In this document: in pieces, positions 12,252-20,294 of the stretch | Layout of the letters: each line of letters starts with the position of its first letter | How positions within the stretch are numbered: the stretch's first letter is position 1 | Origin: an uncultured Prevotella sp. | GTDB taxonomy: Bacteria; Bacteroidota; Bacteroidia; Bacteroidales; Bacteroidaceae | DNA: 64,000 nucleotides | Assembly: GCA_947170725.1 (NCBI GenBank) | Contig: CAMVUM010000004.1 | Span: forward strand, 62,001 to 126,000 | Direction: 5' to 3' | Notes under the pieces: generated by a model | The model's input: only the letters and a program-made list of their open reading frames with translations | Told to the model about the DNA's origin: nothing | Databases searched by the model: none | Program-made: the position numbers and the translations under genes

Positions 12252-13099
12252 CGTCTATTTATAATGTTTTCCTCAGAGTCTTCATAGTGTTCCTTCTTGT
12301 AGAAGATGCGGGTCAGGCCGCGTCCCTGCGTCCTGATGCGGTTGAGCAGGCTCTGCCAGATGCTGCTCTCGTTGAGCGTTCCGTAGCCTGTGACGACCCT
12401 CGCATGGCGATTGCGGAGGAACGTGATGCGGCCGTAACGTTTCAGTCCGAGTGCCAGCGAGCCGTCCTCGCCACGGCGGATGTCGGTCCGAATGCCCACT
12501 TCACGGGCGTAGTCGGCACGGAATGCGAACGTCATGCCGCGGACGCACAGTTCCGGCCGCTTGAAATGCTGGACGAAGAGGAACATGTCGCGTATAGCTT
12601 CGAATAGCAGAAGTGAGAGCCGTGAATGACGTTCGTCGGGATAGAAACTCCAGAACGTTCCCACACAAGCTGTTCCGGGACGTTTCAGATGCTCCATCAT
12701 GAGGTCGACATAGCGCGGCGGATACATGGTGTCGGCGTCTATGAAGAAGTGGTATTTGCCTCGTGAGTTGGTCAGCCCGCACTGGCGGGCGTATCCAGGA
12801 CTTTGGTTGGGTTCGTTTATGTAGCGCACACCGAAAGCTTCGTAGACCATCTCGGTTTCGTCATTTGAGTTGTTGTTGACTCCGATGATTTCCAAAGGGT
12901 AGTCTGTCTTGAGGTCACTCAGTGACCACAGGCATGCTGGAAGGCGTGTTGCTTCATTGTAGGCGATGACCACAATGGATACCAGGGGAGCGTCGCTCTG
13001 CATAGCGGATATGCGGTCGCGCGTCTGTTTGACGATGGTTTCGGGCACATCGTCGAACGGACGTCCGTATATGGAGAGATATTTGTCGTACCAGGCCAT
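12248..13099 (-). CDS. GT2 glycosyltransferase
   Basis: 283 residues with a GT-A fold. The nucleotide-binding start is SIVVIAYNEATRLPACLWSL and the DxD is in FFIDADTMYPP. It lacks the C-terminal membrane helices of processive enzymes. QSPGYARQCGL and the conserved ED pair in RRGEDGSLALGL are normal. It inverts configuration when adding one sugar; specificity is not readable. It sits in the same operon as its neighbours, 13 nt after the previous gene and overlapping the next by 4 nt. Confidence 0.9.
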   Translation of the reverse strand: MAWYDKYLSIYGRPFDDVPETIVKQTRDRISAMQSDAPLVSIVVIAYNEATRLPACLWSLSDLKTDYPLEIIGVNNNSNDETEMVYEAFGVRYINEPNQSPGYARQCGLTNSRGKYHFFIDADTMYPPRYVDLMMEHLKRPGTACVGTFWSFYPDERHSRLSLLLFEAIRDMFLFVQHFKRPELCVRGMTFAFRADYAREVGIRTDIRRGEDGSLALGLKRYGRITFLRNRHARVVTGYGTLNESSIWQSLLNRIRTQGRGLTRIFYKKEHYEDSEENIINRR

Positions 13100-13112
13100 G
13101 GTTGTAGTATTG

Positions 13113-14168
13113 TTAGATTAGTCCCTTACGTTTGCCTAAAAAACCGATTATCCATACGGACATGCCGGCAGGGAGTTTACCGAGAGTATATAGAAAAAGG
13201 TTCTTTCCGCGCAGGCGGTTCAGCCGTAGGATTTCTCCCAGTCGTAGCGGATGACTCATGAAGGAGCGGAGTTCTGCCGGCGTGACGGCCGGCCGGATGA
13301 CGTTGCGGTTGCGGATGGCGTTGCAGATGATGTAGAAGTCGGTCATCACTACGTTGTAACACCAGTTGCCGAGATACGGGCGCCTCATGAGCCGGTTTCT
13401 CGCGACGCCTTTCAGGACGTCAATCGTAGAGGCGTTGGCCGTCACTTCATCCTTGCCAATATGTTCGCGACGCTGATAGTTGGACAACGAGTCCTCGCGG
13501 CAGATGTAATGGTAGGTGACATCATGAAGAAGAACCGCCCGTGATATGTATGTCACGAGGGTGTATGTGAAGACCATATCTTCCCAATAGTGGGCGTCTA
13601 TGAAGCGATGGCCTGTGGCTCGGAGGAAGCTGAGGTCCACGAGCCAGTTCCATACTGCCGCCTGTATGCCGCCGTATTTGCGGAAGGCGAACTCCGCGAG
13701 ACATCCCTCTCCGGTCAGAACGGCGTCGGGATAGGAATACAACTCTTTTTCTCCGGACGTGCCGTTGTTGTTTCCAGACGTGCTGTAGATGATTTTCTCG
13801 TATGACCCGAATACTATTTCGGCGTCATGTTTCCTTATGTTTTCATAAAGAAGGCTGATTGTTTCCGGCGCAATCAGGTCGTCGGCGTCCATAAAATAGA
13901 GATAGCGTCCGCGTGCTTCGTCGATAATCCGGTTGCGTGCCGGACCGACACCCATGTTCTGCGATTGTCTGACGAGGCGGATGTCGTTGCCCCTCGGATG
14001 GCCGTTTTGTATTTCTCTTACAATCTCAACGGAACTGTCTGTGCCGCAATCGTCAACAATAAGAAACTCTATGTTCCTGAAAGTCTGGGCGAGTGCCGAT
14101 TCCAGGGTAGGGCGGATGAAACGCTCTGCGTTGTAAAGCGGTATTCCTATTGTCACTTCATATTCCAT
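13113..14168 (-). CDS. GT2 glycosyltransferase
   Basis: 351 residues. EVTIGIPLYNAERFIRPTLE is the GT2 N-terminal motif, LIVDDCGTDSS and RYLYFMDADDLIAPE hold the donor-binding Asp residues and DxD, and HYWEDMVFTYTL holds the ED acceptor-site pair. The C-terminus (about 300-351) is basic with a hydrophobic stretch (SVWIIGFLGKRKGLI) that may rest on the membrane. It starts 1 nt before the preceding GT4 ends. The product joins one sugar to a growing glycan. Confidence 0.9.
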   Translation of the reverse strand: MEYEVTIGIPLYNAERFIRPTLESALAQTFRNIEFLIVDDCGTDSSVEIVREIQNGHPRGNDIRLVRQSQNMGVGPARNRIIDEARGRYLYFMDADDLIAPETISLLYENIRKHDAEIVFGSYEKIIYSTSGNNNGTSGEKELYSYPDAVLTGEGCLAEFAFRKYGGIQAAVWNWLVDLSFLRATGHRFIDAHYWEDMVFTYTLVTYISRAVLLHDVTYHYICREDSLSNYQRREHIGKDEVTANASTIDVLKGVARNRLMRRPYLGNWCYNVVMTDFYIICNAIRNRNVIRPAVTPAELRSFMSHPLRLGEILRLNRLRGKNLFLYTLGKLPAGMSVWIIGFLGKRKGLI

Positions 14169-14169
14169 A

Positions 14170-15345
14170 TCAATGGTGGTGTTTGGAATTCATTGTTGTT
14201 TCAAACAGTTTCTGCCACTGCCCGGCAATCACGTCCATATCGAAACGTTGTGCGTCGTCTTTTGCCGATTCGCCCATTTTCCGGCGCATGTCGTCGTCGG
14301 AGATGAGGCTGAGCATGGCTTTGGCGAGTTGTCCTACGTTTCCGTTTTCCACCAGCAGACCGTTCTGCCCGTTGCTGACAATGTCGCGCGGACCGCACGG
14401 ACAGGCAAAAGAAACCACAGGAAGGCCGCACGACATGGCTTCGACGAGCACCATCCCGAAGCCTTCAAAACGCGAACTGAGCACGAAGAGCGAACTTTCG
14501 GAATACTCTTTCTCTATGTCGGCCGTGCTTCCGTTGATGTGGCAGCGGGTCATGTCCAGTCCCAGCCGGGCCGCCTGCTGCTCGTACGGGGTGCGGTCGC
14601 CCATACCGTAGATGGCCAGCCTCCACTCCGGACATTGCTTCTCAATCATGCTCCAGGCTTCCAGCAGCATGTCGAATCCTTTCTGATAGGCATATCTTCC
14701 CACCGCTATCACGCGTTTGTTTTCTTGGCGGCTGATGCCGGAAGGCTTGAACGACACAGGATCAGGTATGACGATCGTGTTGTCAAGCTCTTTCCATGAA
14801 TGGAAATCCTCTTCCGTCAGTACGACGAAACGGTCCAGACGGGACAAATGTTTTACGAGATTGTTCATCCAGAAGCGCGCGAACAGGCGTTTGAGAATGT
14901 TTGTGTCGTTGGCTTCAAAGTTACGGTAGTTGGCTCGGTTGACATGCAATTCGCCTATTTTCCGGCTTCCGTCGTGAATGGATGTGATAAAGTTTATCTC
15001 GCGGCGGAGCAGGCTTATAGTGATGTCGGGTCTGATATGCATCAGTTGTTCCTTTAGTTTGCGGCGAAATTCGCGTTGCTTTTTGAGGTAGAGCAGAACC
15101 TTACTGACAAACGGTTTCCCCCAAAGCTCTTCAAAATTGATGTCGAGATGAACTACCTTTATCTTGTCCGATAGTTGGTAGAACAGCGGTTTGTCCTTTC
15201 CTTCCGTTAGTATTATGGTTATGTCGTAGCCGTAGTGTTCGGCAAAATAATTGGTTTTGAGAGTCAGAACACGTTCCACGCCGCCCGCCATATATAATGC
15301 AGGTGTGCAATAGACTATTTTATATTTATGAGTGGCTGCATTCAT
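14170..15345 (-). CDS. GT4 glycosyltransferase
   Basis: 391 residues, GT-B fold: VYCTPALYMAGGVERVLTLK at the start, donor domain VIAVGRYAYQKGFDMLLEAW and E-x7-E in SRFEGFGMVLVEAMSCGLPV. First gene of the leftward four-gene set 15345-11022, behind its own promoter at 15376-15406. It is divergent from the GT2 at 15437. Donor and acceptor are unknown. Confidence 0.9.
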   Translation of the reverse strand: MNAATHKYKIVYCTPALYMAGGVERVLTLKTNYFAEHYGYDITIILTEGKDKPLFYQLSDKIKVVHLDINFEELWGKPFVSKVLLYLKKQREFRRKLKEQLMHIRPDITISLLRREINFITSIHDGSRKIGELHVNRANYRNFEANDTNILKRLFARFWMNNLVKHLSRLDRFVVLTEEDFHSWKELDNTIVIPDPVSFKPSGISRQENKRVIAVGRYAYQKGFDMLLEAWSMIEKQCPEWRLAIYGMGDRTPYEQQAARLGLDMTRCHINGSTADIEKEYSESSLFVLSSRFEGFGMVLVEAMSCGLPVVSFACPCGPRDIVSNGQNGLLVENGNVGQLAKAMLSLISDDDMRRKMGESAKDDAQRFDMDVIAGQWQKLFETTMNSKHHH

Positions 15346-15375
15346 GGCATGGATGTGAGTTCGTCTTTATGCCTA

Positions 15376-15406
15376 CAAACTTACAAAAAAGATTTGGAAT
15401 AATCAA
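15376..15406 (-). promoter_or_regulatory. Promoter of the leftward GT operon
   Basis: Leftward TTG (15406-15404), 20 nt, TAAGTTTG (15383-15376). The leader to 15345 is about 25 nt. This promoter overlaps the rightward one at 15394-15424, so the two -33 boxes lie inside each other's spacers. Confidence 0.75.
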
Positions 15407-15424
15407 CATTTTGTCGTATTTTTG
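15394..15424 (+). promoter_or_regulatory. Promoter of the rightward GT2 gene
   Basis: TTG (15394-15396), 20 nt, TATTTTTG (15417-15424). The start codon at 15437 follows the -7 box by only 12 nt, so the transcript would be leaderless or nearly so. That supports 15437 rather than 15422 as the start. Confidence 0.75.
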
Positions 15425-15436
15425 CAAAAAACCTGT

Positions 15437-16345
15437 ATGATAAAGGTCAGCATAATAATCCCCGTCTACAATGTGGCGCCATATCTTGACGCCACGTTCG
15501 GTTCGCTTCAGGCACAGACTTTGCGCGACATTGAAATCATTGTTGTGGACGACGGTTCCACAGATGGAAGTGCCGAAATAATGGAGCGTTATGCTGCCGG
15601 CGACATCAGGATAACATGTCTGCACCAGAAGAATGGCGGTGCGTCGGTGGCCCGCAACCGCGGAATGGAGCTTGCGACGGGCGAATACGTCTATTTCATG
15701 GATGCGGACGACGTGATAAGCCCTGATGCACTGGAACTGGCATACAACCGCGCCAAAGCCATGGACGCTGAAATCTGCCTTTTCGACGCTGAGATAATGT
15801 ATGAAGAGGGAGCCGCCCCGCTGTCATGGGACTACCGTCAGACCCGACTGTTAGATGAAGACCGGCTATACGACGGCGCCGGCCTGCTGAATCTGATGAT
15901 GGACCACCACCGTTACAATTCCGTGGTGTGGCTCTATCTCATCCGTACTTCTTTCTTTCGCCGTGCCGGTGTGCGCTTCCATGTCGGCATAATCCACGAG
16001 GACGAACTGTTCACAACCTTGCTTTTTCTTGGCTGCAACCGCATCTGCGGTCTTCGGCGGACGCTGGTCTGCCATCGCGTTCGGCGGACATCAGTCATGG
16101 GCCACGGTTTCACGCGGCGCAATCTCAGTTGCTATCTGACGGTGATGGACGAGTTGAAACCGTTATTGCCCAATCCTACCATAGAGCGTTACATGCGTTT
16201 CACTCTCCCGATAGTGTTTCATGCAGGCCACGTTATGCCTTTTCGTGACAAGCCGTCCTTGTTCCTGCGCGCTTTCAGATCCGGATATCTGCGCTATGTA
16301 GGCTTGCGTTCGCTGGCCGTCTTTTGGTTGAAACGCAAATCCTGA
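15437..16345 (+). CDS. GT2 glycosyltransferase
   Basis: 302 residues from 15437, chosen because MIKVSIIIPVYN places the GT2 strand directly at the N-terminus; an in-frame ATG at 15422 lies inside the promoter box. EIIVVDDGSTDGS, a DxD in YVYFMDADDVISP, and IHEDELFTTLLF are standard. The C-terminus is basic with no clear membrane helix. It is a single gene between divergent and convergent neighbours. The fold is clear; the sugar transferred is not. Confidence 0.9.
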   Translation: MIKVSIIIPVYNVAPYLDATFGSLQAQTLRDIEIIVVDDGSTDGSAEIMERYAAGDIRITCLHQKNGGASVARNRGMELATGEYVYFMDADDVISPDALELAYNRAKAMDAEICLFDAEIMYEEGAAPLSWDYRQTRLLDEDRLYDGAGLLNLMMDHHRYNSVVWLYLIRTSFFRRAGVRFHVGIIHEDELFTTLLFLGCNRICGLRRTLVCHRVRRTSVMGHGFTRRNLSCYLTVMDELKPLLPNPTIERYMRFTLPIVFHAGHVMPFRDKPSLFLRAFRSGYLRYVGLRSLAVFWLKRKS

Positions 16346-16382
16346 AGGTCGTCTTCCATATCCTCTTTCCCGTTGTCGGCAG

Positions 16383-17525
16383 TCAGTCGCTCATGACGCT
16401 GTCCACAACAATCTTCATTTGGTTTTTCCACGACATGCTGCCGACTGTATAGCGGATTTCTTGCGGTGTGAAGATATGGCTTTCAATGAATTCCAATATA
16501 TTCTTTACGTTGATGGGAGACTCGTTTGCAGGTGCTTTCATGACATACGGCTTATCGTCGAAATCGCTGTCCTTTTCGGAATAGATGAACGGAAGTCCGC
16601 GTGTGGCATATTCCCGGTTTTTCAGTGTTTTTATGTCAGTGATTCCGCTTCGGTGGCGCCCGAGACTTCCCACAGCAAAAACGCAGCGGTTGAAAACACT
16701 GTCCAGTTCATTGCCGTGCAACTGTCCGTGGAAGACAACGCGGTTTCTGATCCCGTATTTTTCAATCAGTTCGGCAAATCCTGGGGCATGCACCGAGTTG
16801 TGCATTTCGCTTTGGGCTACTCCGCCCACGATGTGGAAAAATATCTCGCGCGGACGTTCCTCTTTGTTATAATACTCTCCCAGACCGGCTATCATGCGGT
16901 CGAAACCGTGCCAATAGTGGACTTCTGCCACACCCACGATGTGGATTTCTCCTGGCGTTGTGATAGGGTGGTGCAGTGGAATCGAGTCCATGTCAACTCC
17001 GTTGCTTATATTGATGGTGCGTTGACCGAATATTTCAGTGGCATCGGAGAAAGTGACCATTGCGTCCATTTGTGATGCCAGCCTGCGGCGGAAAATCTTG
17101 TCTGTATATAGTCCGAGTCGTGCGAGCAGCGGAAAACCTACAAATTCACCGTCGTAGGGATATGTCGGTATTTCCGTAACGGCCCTAATTCCGGCCCTTC
17201 GCAGCCGTGAGAAGAGGCGGATGAGCCACGGATTGGCGTTCATGAAACTGCGGGCATAGACAAATTGTATTCCTTGTGTCATGCAATAGTCATAAATACA
17301 GCCATAGGAAAGACGTTGGCGTATGGCTGCCGTAAGTCCTGTGCCATAATCGGCGATAATGGTGTTGTCCGCATAACGGCACCGGTGGCCATCTGGCGAG
17401 AATGTATAGTAGCACACATGAACCTCATGACCGTTCTCACGGAGTCCCTTCACCTGATTGCGTATCTTCTTTGTGATGCCGCTTATTTCTGAAAATCCGT
17501 GATATACAAGGAACAATATTTTCAT
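16383..17525 (-). CDS. GT4/GT1-type glycosyltransferase
   Basis: 380 residues from 17525; the ATG 102 nt further upstream lies beyond the promoter box, and MKILFLVYHGFSEISGITKK is a typical N-terminus. The GT-B donor domain is recognisable (HIVGGVAQSE, VVFHGQLHGNELD, then a family-like K-x-x-EYATRGLPFIYS), but the classical E-x7-E is not clean. The substrate is unknown. It is transcribed alone, divergent from the acyltransferase at 17602. Its 3' end faces the GT2 at 15437. Confidence 0.82.
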   Translation of the reverse strand: MKILFLVYHGFSEISGITKKIRNQVKGLRENGHEVHVCYYTFSPDGHRCRYADNTIIADYGTGLTAAIRQRLSYGCIYDYCMTQGIQFVYARSFMNANPWLIRLFSRLRRAGIRAVTEIPTYPYDGEFVGFPLLARLGLYTDKIFRRRLASQMDAMVTFSDATEIFGQRTINISNGVDMDSIPLHHPITTPGEIHIVGVAEVHYWHGFDRMIAGLGEYYNKEERPREIFFHIVGGVAQSEMHNSVHAPGFAELIEKYGIRNRVVFHGQLHGNELDSVFNRCVFAVGSLGRHRSGITDIKTLKNREYATRGLPFIYSEKDSDFDDKPYVMKAPANESPINVKNILEFIESHIFTPQEIRYTVGSMSWKNQMKIVVDSVMSD

Positions 17526-17544
17526 CTTTCGGTTATTTCTACTG

Positions 17545-17552
17545 CAAATATA
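17545..17552 (-). promoter_or_regulatory. -7 box of the leftward glycosyltransferase
   Basis: TATATTTG read leftward, 20 nt before the ATG at 17525, giving a very short leader. No clear -33 TTG. Confidence 0.5.
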
Positions 17553-17563
17553 GAGTAAAAATT

Positions 17564-17593
17564 TTGGATAATGGCATTTTATTCCTAAATTTG
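17564..17593 (+). promoter_or_regulatory. Promoter of the acyltransferase-GT4 pair
   Basis: TTG (17564-17566), 19 nt, TAAATTTG (17586-17593). The ATG at 17602 follows after 8 nt, so the mRNA is leaderless or nearly so. It lies back to back with the -7 box at 17545-17552. Confidence 0.75.
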
Positions 17594-17601
17594 TAGCTAT
17601 T

Positions 17602-18204
17602 ATGACATTATCTATTGATAAGGACACCGTCAGGGCGCGGTTGAAGTCGAGTCCTGCACTGAAGCGACTGCTGGATTTTATTATTATGAATCCGGTGCAG
17701 ACACGTCCGCGCTGGTATGTCCGCGCTTTGGCCCCGTTCTATCAGCATCGCGGCCGTGGTTCCGTCATCCACGGTTCTGTGAGGATGGACACACCGCCCT
17801 ACCGCCGTTTCTCTTTGGGGCGACGGAGCGTGGTGGAGTCATTCTCATGTATTAATAACGCCGTAGGCGACGTTATCATCGGCGATTATACCCGCATCGG
17901 ACTTCATTCGACTGTCATCGGTCCTGTGCAAATAGGCAATCATGTCAATCTCGCTCAGGGTATCACCGTTTCCGCACTCAATCACAATTTCGCCGACCCG
18001 TCGCTTCCTATTGACGCTCAGGGGGTGAGCTTGTCCCAGATTGTTATTGAAGATGATGTCTGGATAGGAGCCAATGCTGTTGTCCTGCCCGGTGTGCGCA
18101 TAGGCCGTCATTCCGTTGTGGCAGCAGGGGCTGTGGTCACGCGCGATGTCCCTCCCGGCTCGCTTGTTGCCGGTGTGCCGGCCTCAATAAAGAAACGAAT
18201 CTGA
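17602..18204 (+). CDS. Hexapeptide-repeat acyltransferase (WcaF-like)
   Basis: 200 residues. From about residue 85 the left-handed beta-helix repeats are plain: [40 protein letters not shown] (with the candidate catalytic His), [20 protein letters not shown] and [20 protein letters not shown]. It ends with the family close AGVPA. Such enzymes put acetyl groups on sugars of surface polysaccharides using acetyl-CoA. It is followed 13 nt later by a GT4 on the same strand, so its target is probably the glycan made by that transferase. Confidence 0.9.
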   Translation: MTLSIDKDTVRARLKSSPALKRLLDFIIMNPVQTRPRWYVRALAPFYQHRGRGSVIHGSVRMDTPPYRRFSLGRRSVVESFSCINNAVGDVIIGDYTRIGLHSTVIGPVQIGNHVNLAQGITVSALNHNFADPSLPIDAQGVSLSQIVIEDDVWIGANAVVLPGVRIGRHSVVAAGAVVTRDVPPGSLVAGVPASIKKRI

Positions 18205-18217
18205 AATACCAGCAGTT

Positions 18218-19348
18218 ATGAGAATAGGAATAGAAGCACAACGAATCTTCCGTAAGAACAAACACGGAATGGATTATGTGGTTTTGCAGGAGATAAAGGA
18301 ACTGCAACGGATGGACAAGGACAATGAATACTTCATATATGTGAAGCCCGGTGAGGACAGATGTCTTGAGAGTTCTTCCAATGTGCATGTGGTTGAAGTC
18401 AGCTGTCCTTCATATCCGTTGTGGGAACAGTTGGCGCTGCCGCGTGCCGCAAGGCGCGACCGTATAGACTTCCTTCACTGCACGAGCAACACGGCGCCCA
18501 TTTGGTGTGGAGGCATACCGTTGGTGCTCACGCTCCACGATATAATCTTTCTCGAACCGAGAGACAAACACAACACGTCTGTCTATCAGAATCTGGGGCG
18601 ACTCTATCGCCGTATGGTCGTGCCGAGGATTCTTGACAAGTGTCGAAGGGTAATAACGGTTTCCGATTTCGAGCTTAACAATATTCTCAGAAAGCTGAAA
18701 CTCCCGCGCCATAAGATGGCCATGATATACAACGGTTACAACGAATGGTTCCGTCCCATGGAAAACGCATCCGGCGTCTATCGCAAATACATTGACGAGC
18801 CGGGATATTTCTTATTTTTCGGAAACACCGACCCTAAGAAAAACACAGAACGCACTTTAATAGGATATGCCCGGTATGTTCTCAAATCGGAAACGAAACA
18901 CAAATTGCTTGTGGCCGATTTCAATCCCAAAGCTATTGATTCCATCTTGAAGAACAACGGTCTGGAAGCTGCCCGTGAGTATATCGTGTCGGCAGGATAT
19001 ATTCCCAACAGCGATCTTCCGGCTGTATATAACGGTGCATTCGCCTTGCTCTATACTTCCTTGCGTGAAAGTTTCGGCATCCCCGTGTTGGAGGCAATGG
19101 CCAGCGGTACGCTATTGATAGCGAGTGAAACATCTTCTATTCCGGAAATCACCGGCGGTTATTTTGCGCTGGTTAATCCGGAGAATCCTGACGACATTGC
19201 CGCAATGATGAGTAGGTTGGAGTCCGACGAAGAACTTCAGAAACGGCTTATAGCTCAAGGATTTGAACGTGTGAAACTGTTTTCCTGGAAGAAAACTGCC
19301 TGCGAACTGCTGACTTTGTATGAAGAATTGTTTAAAGAACTCGGATGA
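18218..19348 (+). CDS. GT4 glycosyltransferase (mannosyltransferase-like)
   Basis: 376 residues. MRIGIEAQRIFRKNKHGMDY is the start typical of WbaZ/MtfB-type mannosyltransferases. HCTSNTAPIWCGGIPLVLTL and LHDIIFLE belong to the acceptor domain. The donor domain has YFLFFGNTDPKKNTERTLIG and E-x7-E in LRESFGIPVLEAMASGTLLI. GDP-mannose use is plausible from the resemblance, and manC is in this window, but this is inference. It is co-transcribed with the acyltransferase. Confidence 0.88.
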   Translation: MRIGIEAQRIFRKNKHGMDYVVLQEIKELQRMDKDNEYFIYVKPGEDRCLESSSNVHVVEVSCPSYPLWEQLALPRAARRDRIDFLHCTSNTAPIWCGGIPLVLTLHDIIFLEPRDKHNTSVYQNLGRLYRRMVVPRILDKCRRVITVSDFELNNILRKLKLPRHKMAMIYNGYNEWFRPMENASGVYRKYIDEPGYFLFFGNTDPKKNTERTLIGYARYVLKSETKHKLLVADFNPKAIDSILKNNGLEAAREYIVSAGYIPNSDLPAVYNGAFALLYTSLRESFGIPVLEAMASGTLLIASETSSIPEITGGYFALVNPENPDDIAAMMSRLESDEELQKRLIAQGFERVKLFSWKKTACELLTLYEELFKELG

Positions 19349-19427
19349 TATGTTTGTTTCCGGTTTGTGACACGTTTCTTTTGGTTCCACCGGGATGCCT
19401 CTATCATCCTTTCCTGCTTTTCCTTTG

Positions 19428-19769
19428 TCAGGCAAACATATCGAGCGATAAGTCAGGTTTTGGCTTTTCTTCTTCTTTCTGCGGTTTTTCGTCATGAAAT
19501 TCGAGCATGAGTTGGCGTGCGTCGTCCGACTCTTTCGTGTTCAGCCGGTAGTGACCGCGCAGCCCGGTTGTTTCCACGAGAGGATGTGGCGGACGTGAAT
19601 TGCGCAGCAGATACTGTTGGACGTAACGGTGGACCTCCGCTGCGTCAGGTGTGAAGAAAAGCGTGCGGTTCATGTTGTGCACGTGCTTGGCCAGTGCCTG
19701 CACGCTTATGCCGTTTTCTCCGACGTCAGAGAGAATCATGAGTATCTGTCTGTCGTATTCCGTAATCAT
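19428..19769 (-). CDS. Conserved small protein, winged-helix-like
   Basis: 113 residues. The N-terminal part (YDRQILMILSDVGENGISVQ, then ALAKHVHNMNRTLF) reads like a winged-helix module: a first helix, a turn and a recognition-like helix. The C-terminal 25 residues are charged and disordered (EKPQKEEEKPKPDLSLDMF). I do not recognise the family with confidence. The terminator at 19795-19830 lies just upstream, so it probably has its own weak promoter or depends on read-through. A role in gene regulation is only suggested by the fold guess. Confidence 0.6.
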   Translation of the reverse strand: MITEYDRQILMILSDVGENGISVQALAKHVHNMNRTLFFTPDAAEVHRYVQQYLLRNSRPPHPLVETTGLRGHYRLNTKESDDARQLMLEFHDEKPQKEEEKPKPDLSLDMFA

Positions 19770-19794
19770 GCTTTCAATTTTTCTTGAGCATAAA

Positions 19795-19830
19795 AAAGAC
19801 CGGTAATGCCATTCGGCTTTACCGGTCTTT
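19795..19830 (-). terminator. Rho-independent terminator of the DUF2582 gene
   Basis: AAAGACCGGTAA / TTACCGGTCTTT stem with a loop of about 11 nt. Read leftward it ends in GGTCTTTTTT, a good U-run, 24 nt after the stop at 19854. Confidence 0.88.
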
Positions 19831-19853
19831 ATTATAGTTTATGGATTCAGGTA

Positions 19854-20150
19854 TCAAGCCAGCGTAATCTTGTCGTCTGCCAGAACAATCTTGCCTTCCT
19901 TGAAAAGCCAGCCCATTCCGAGCAGAGTCTCATCTTCGCTTATGCCTGCTGCCTTTGCAATTTCTTTCAGTGTAAGCGCCTTTTCGGCTGCTGCCAGTGC
20001 CTGATAAACATCTCCTGCCTTAAAACCGGCGTTTTCCGCGCTGAGCACGATAGCCGGCTTCTTTGCTGTTGCGGCTTTCTTCACAGTGGCCTTCTTGGTT
20101 TCCGCAGACTTAACTGCAGTCCCCTTCTTTGTTGTTTTCTTTTCTGTCAT
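19854..20150 (-). CDS. DUF2582-type winged-helix protein with histone-like tail
   Basis: 98 residues. Residues 1-33 are a lysine/alanine tail (TEKKTTKKGTAVKSAETKKA, then TVKKAATAKKPA) like eukaryotic H1 or bacterial histone-like tails. Residues 38-98 match the DUF2582 winged helix: ENAGFKAGDVYQALAAAEKA, LTLKEIAKAAGISEDETLLG and GWLFKEGKIV. It is probably a DNA-binding protein; no enzyme activity is expected. It has a well-formed promoter (20211-20241) and a strong terminator, so it is monocistronic and likely well expressed. Confidence 0.85.
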   Translation of the reverse strand: MTEKKTTKKGTAVKSAETKKATVKKAATAKKPAIVLSAENAGFKAGDVYQALAAAEKALTLKEIAKAAGISEDETLLGMGWLFKEGKIVLADDKITLA

Positions 20151-20210
20151 AATAATTAAAATAATACCCGTATTGAATGTTCACAACTCATTCACTTATC
20201 ATTTCGGCTG

Positions 20211-20241
20211 CAAAAGTAAAAAAATATTTCTTAACCGCAAA
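20211..20241 (-). promoter_or_regulatory. Promoter of the DUF2582 gene
   Basis: Leftward TTTG (20241-20238), 19 nt, TACTTTTG (20218-20211); the leader is about 55 nt to the ATG at 20150. Confidence 0.78.
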
Positions 20242-20294
20242 ACATTCCGAGCATTAAAATGATGATTTTCAGCACTATTTAGCAAAACAGTCGG

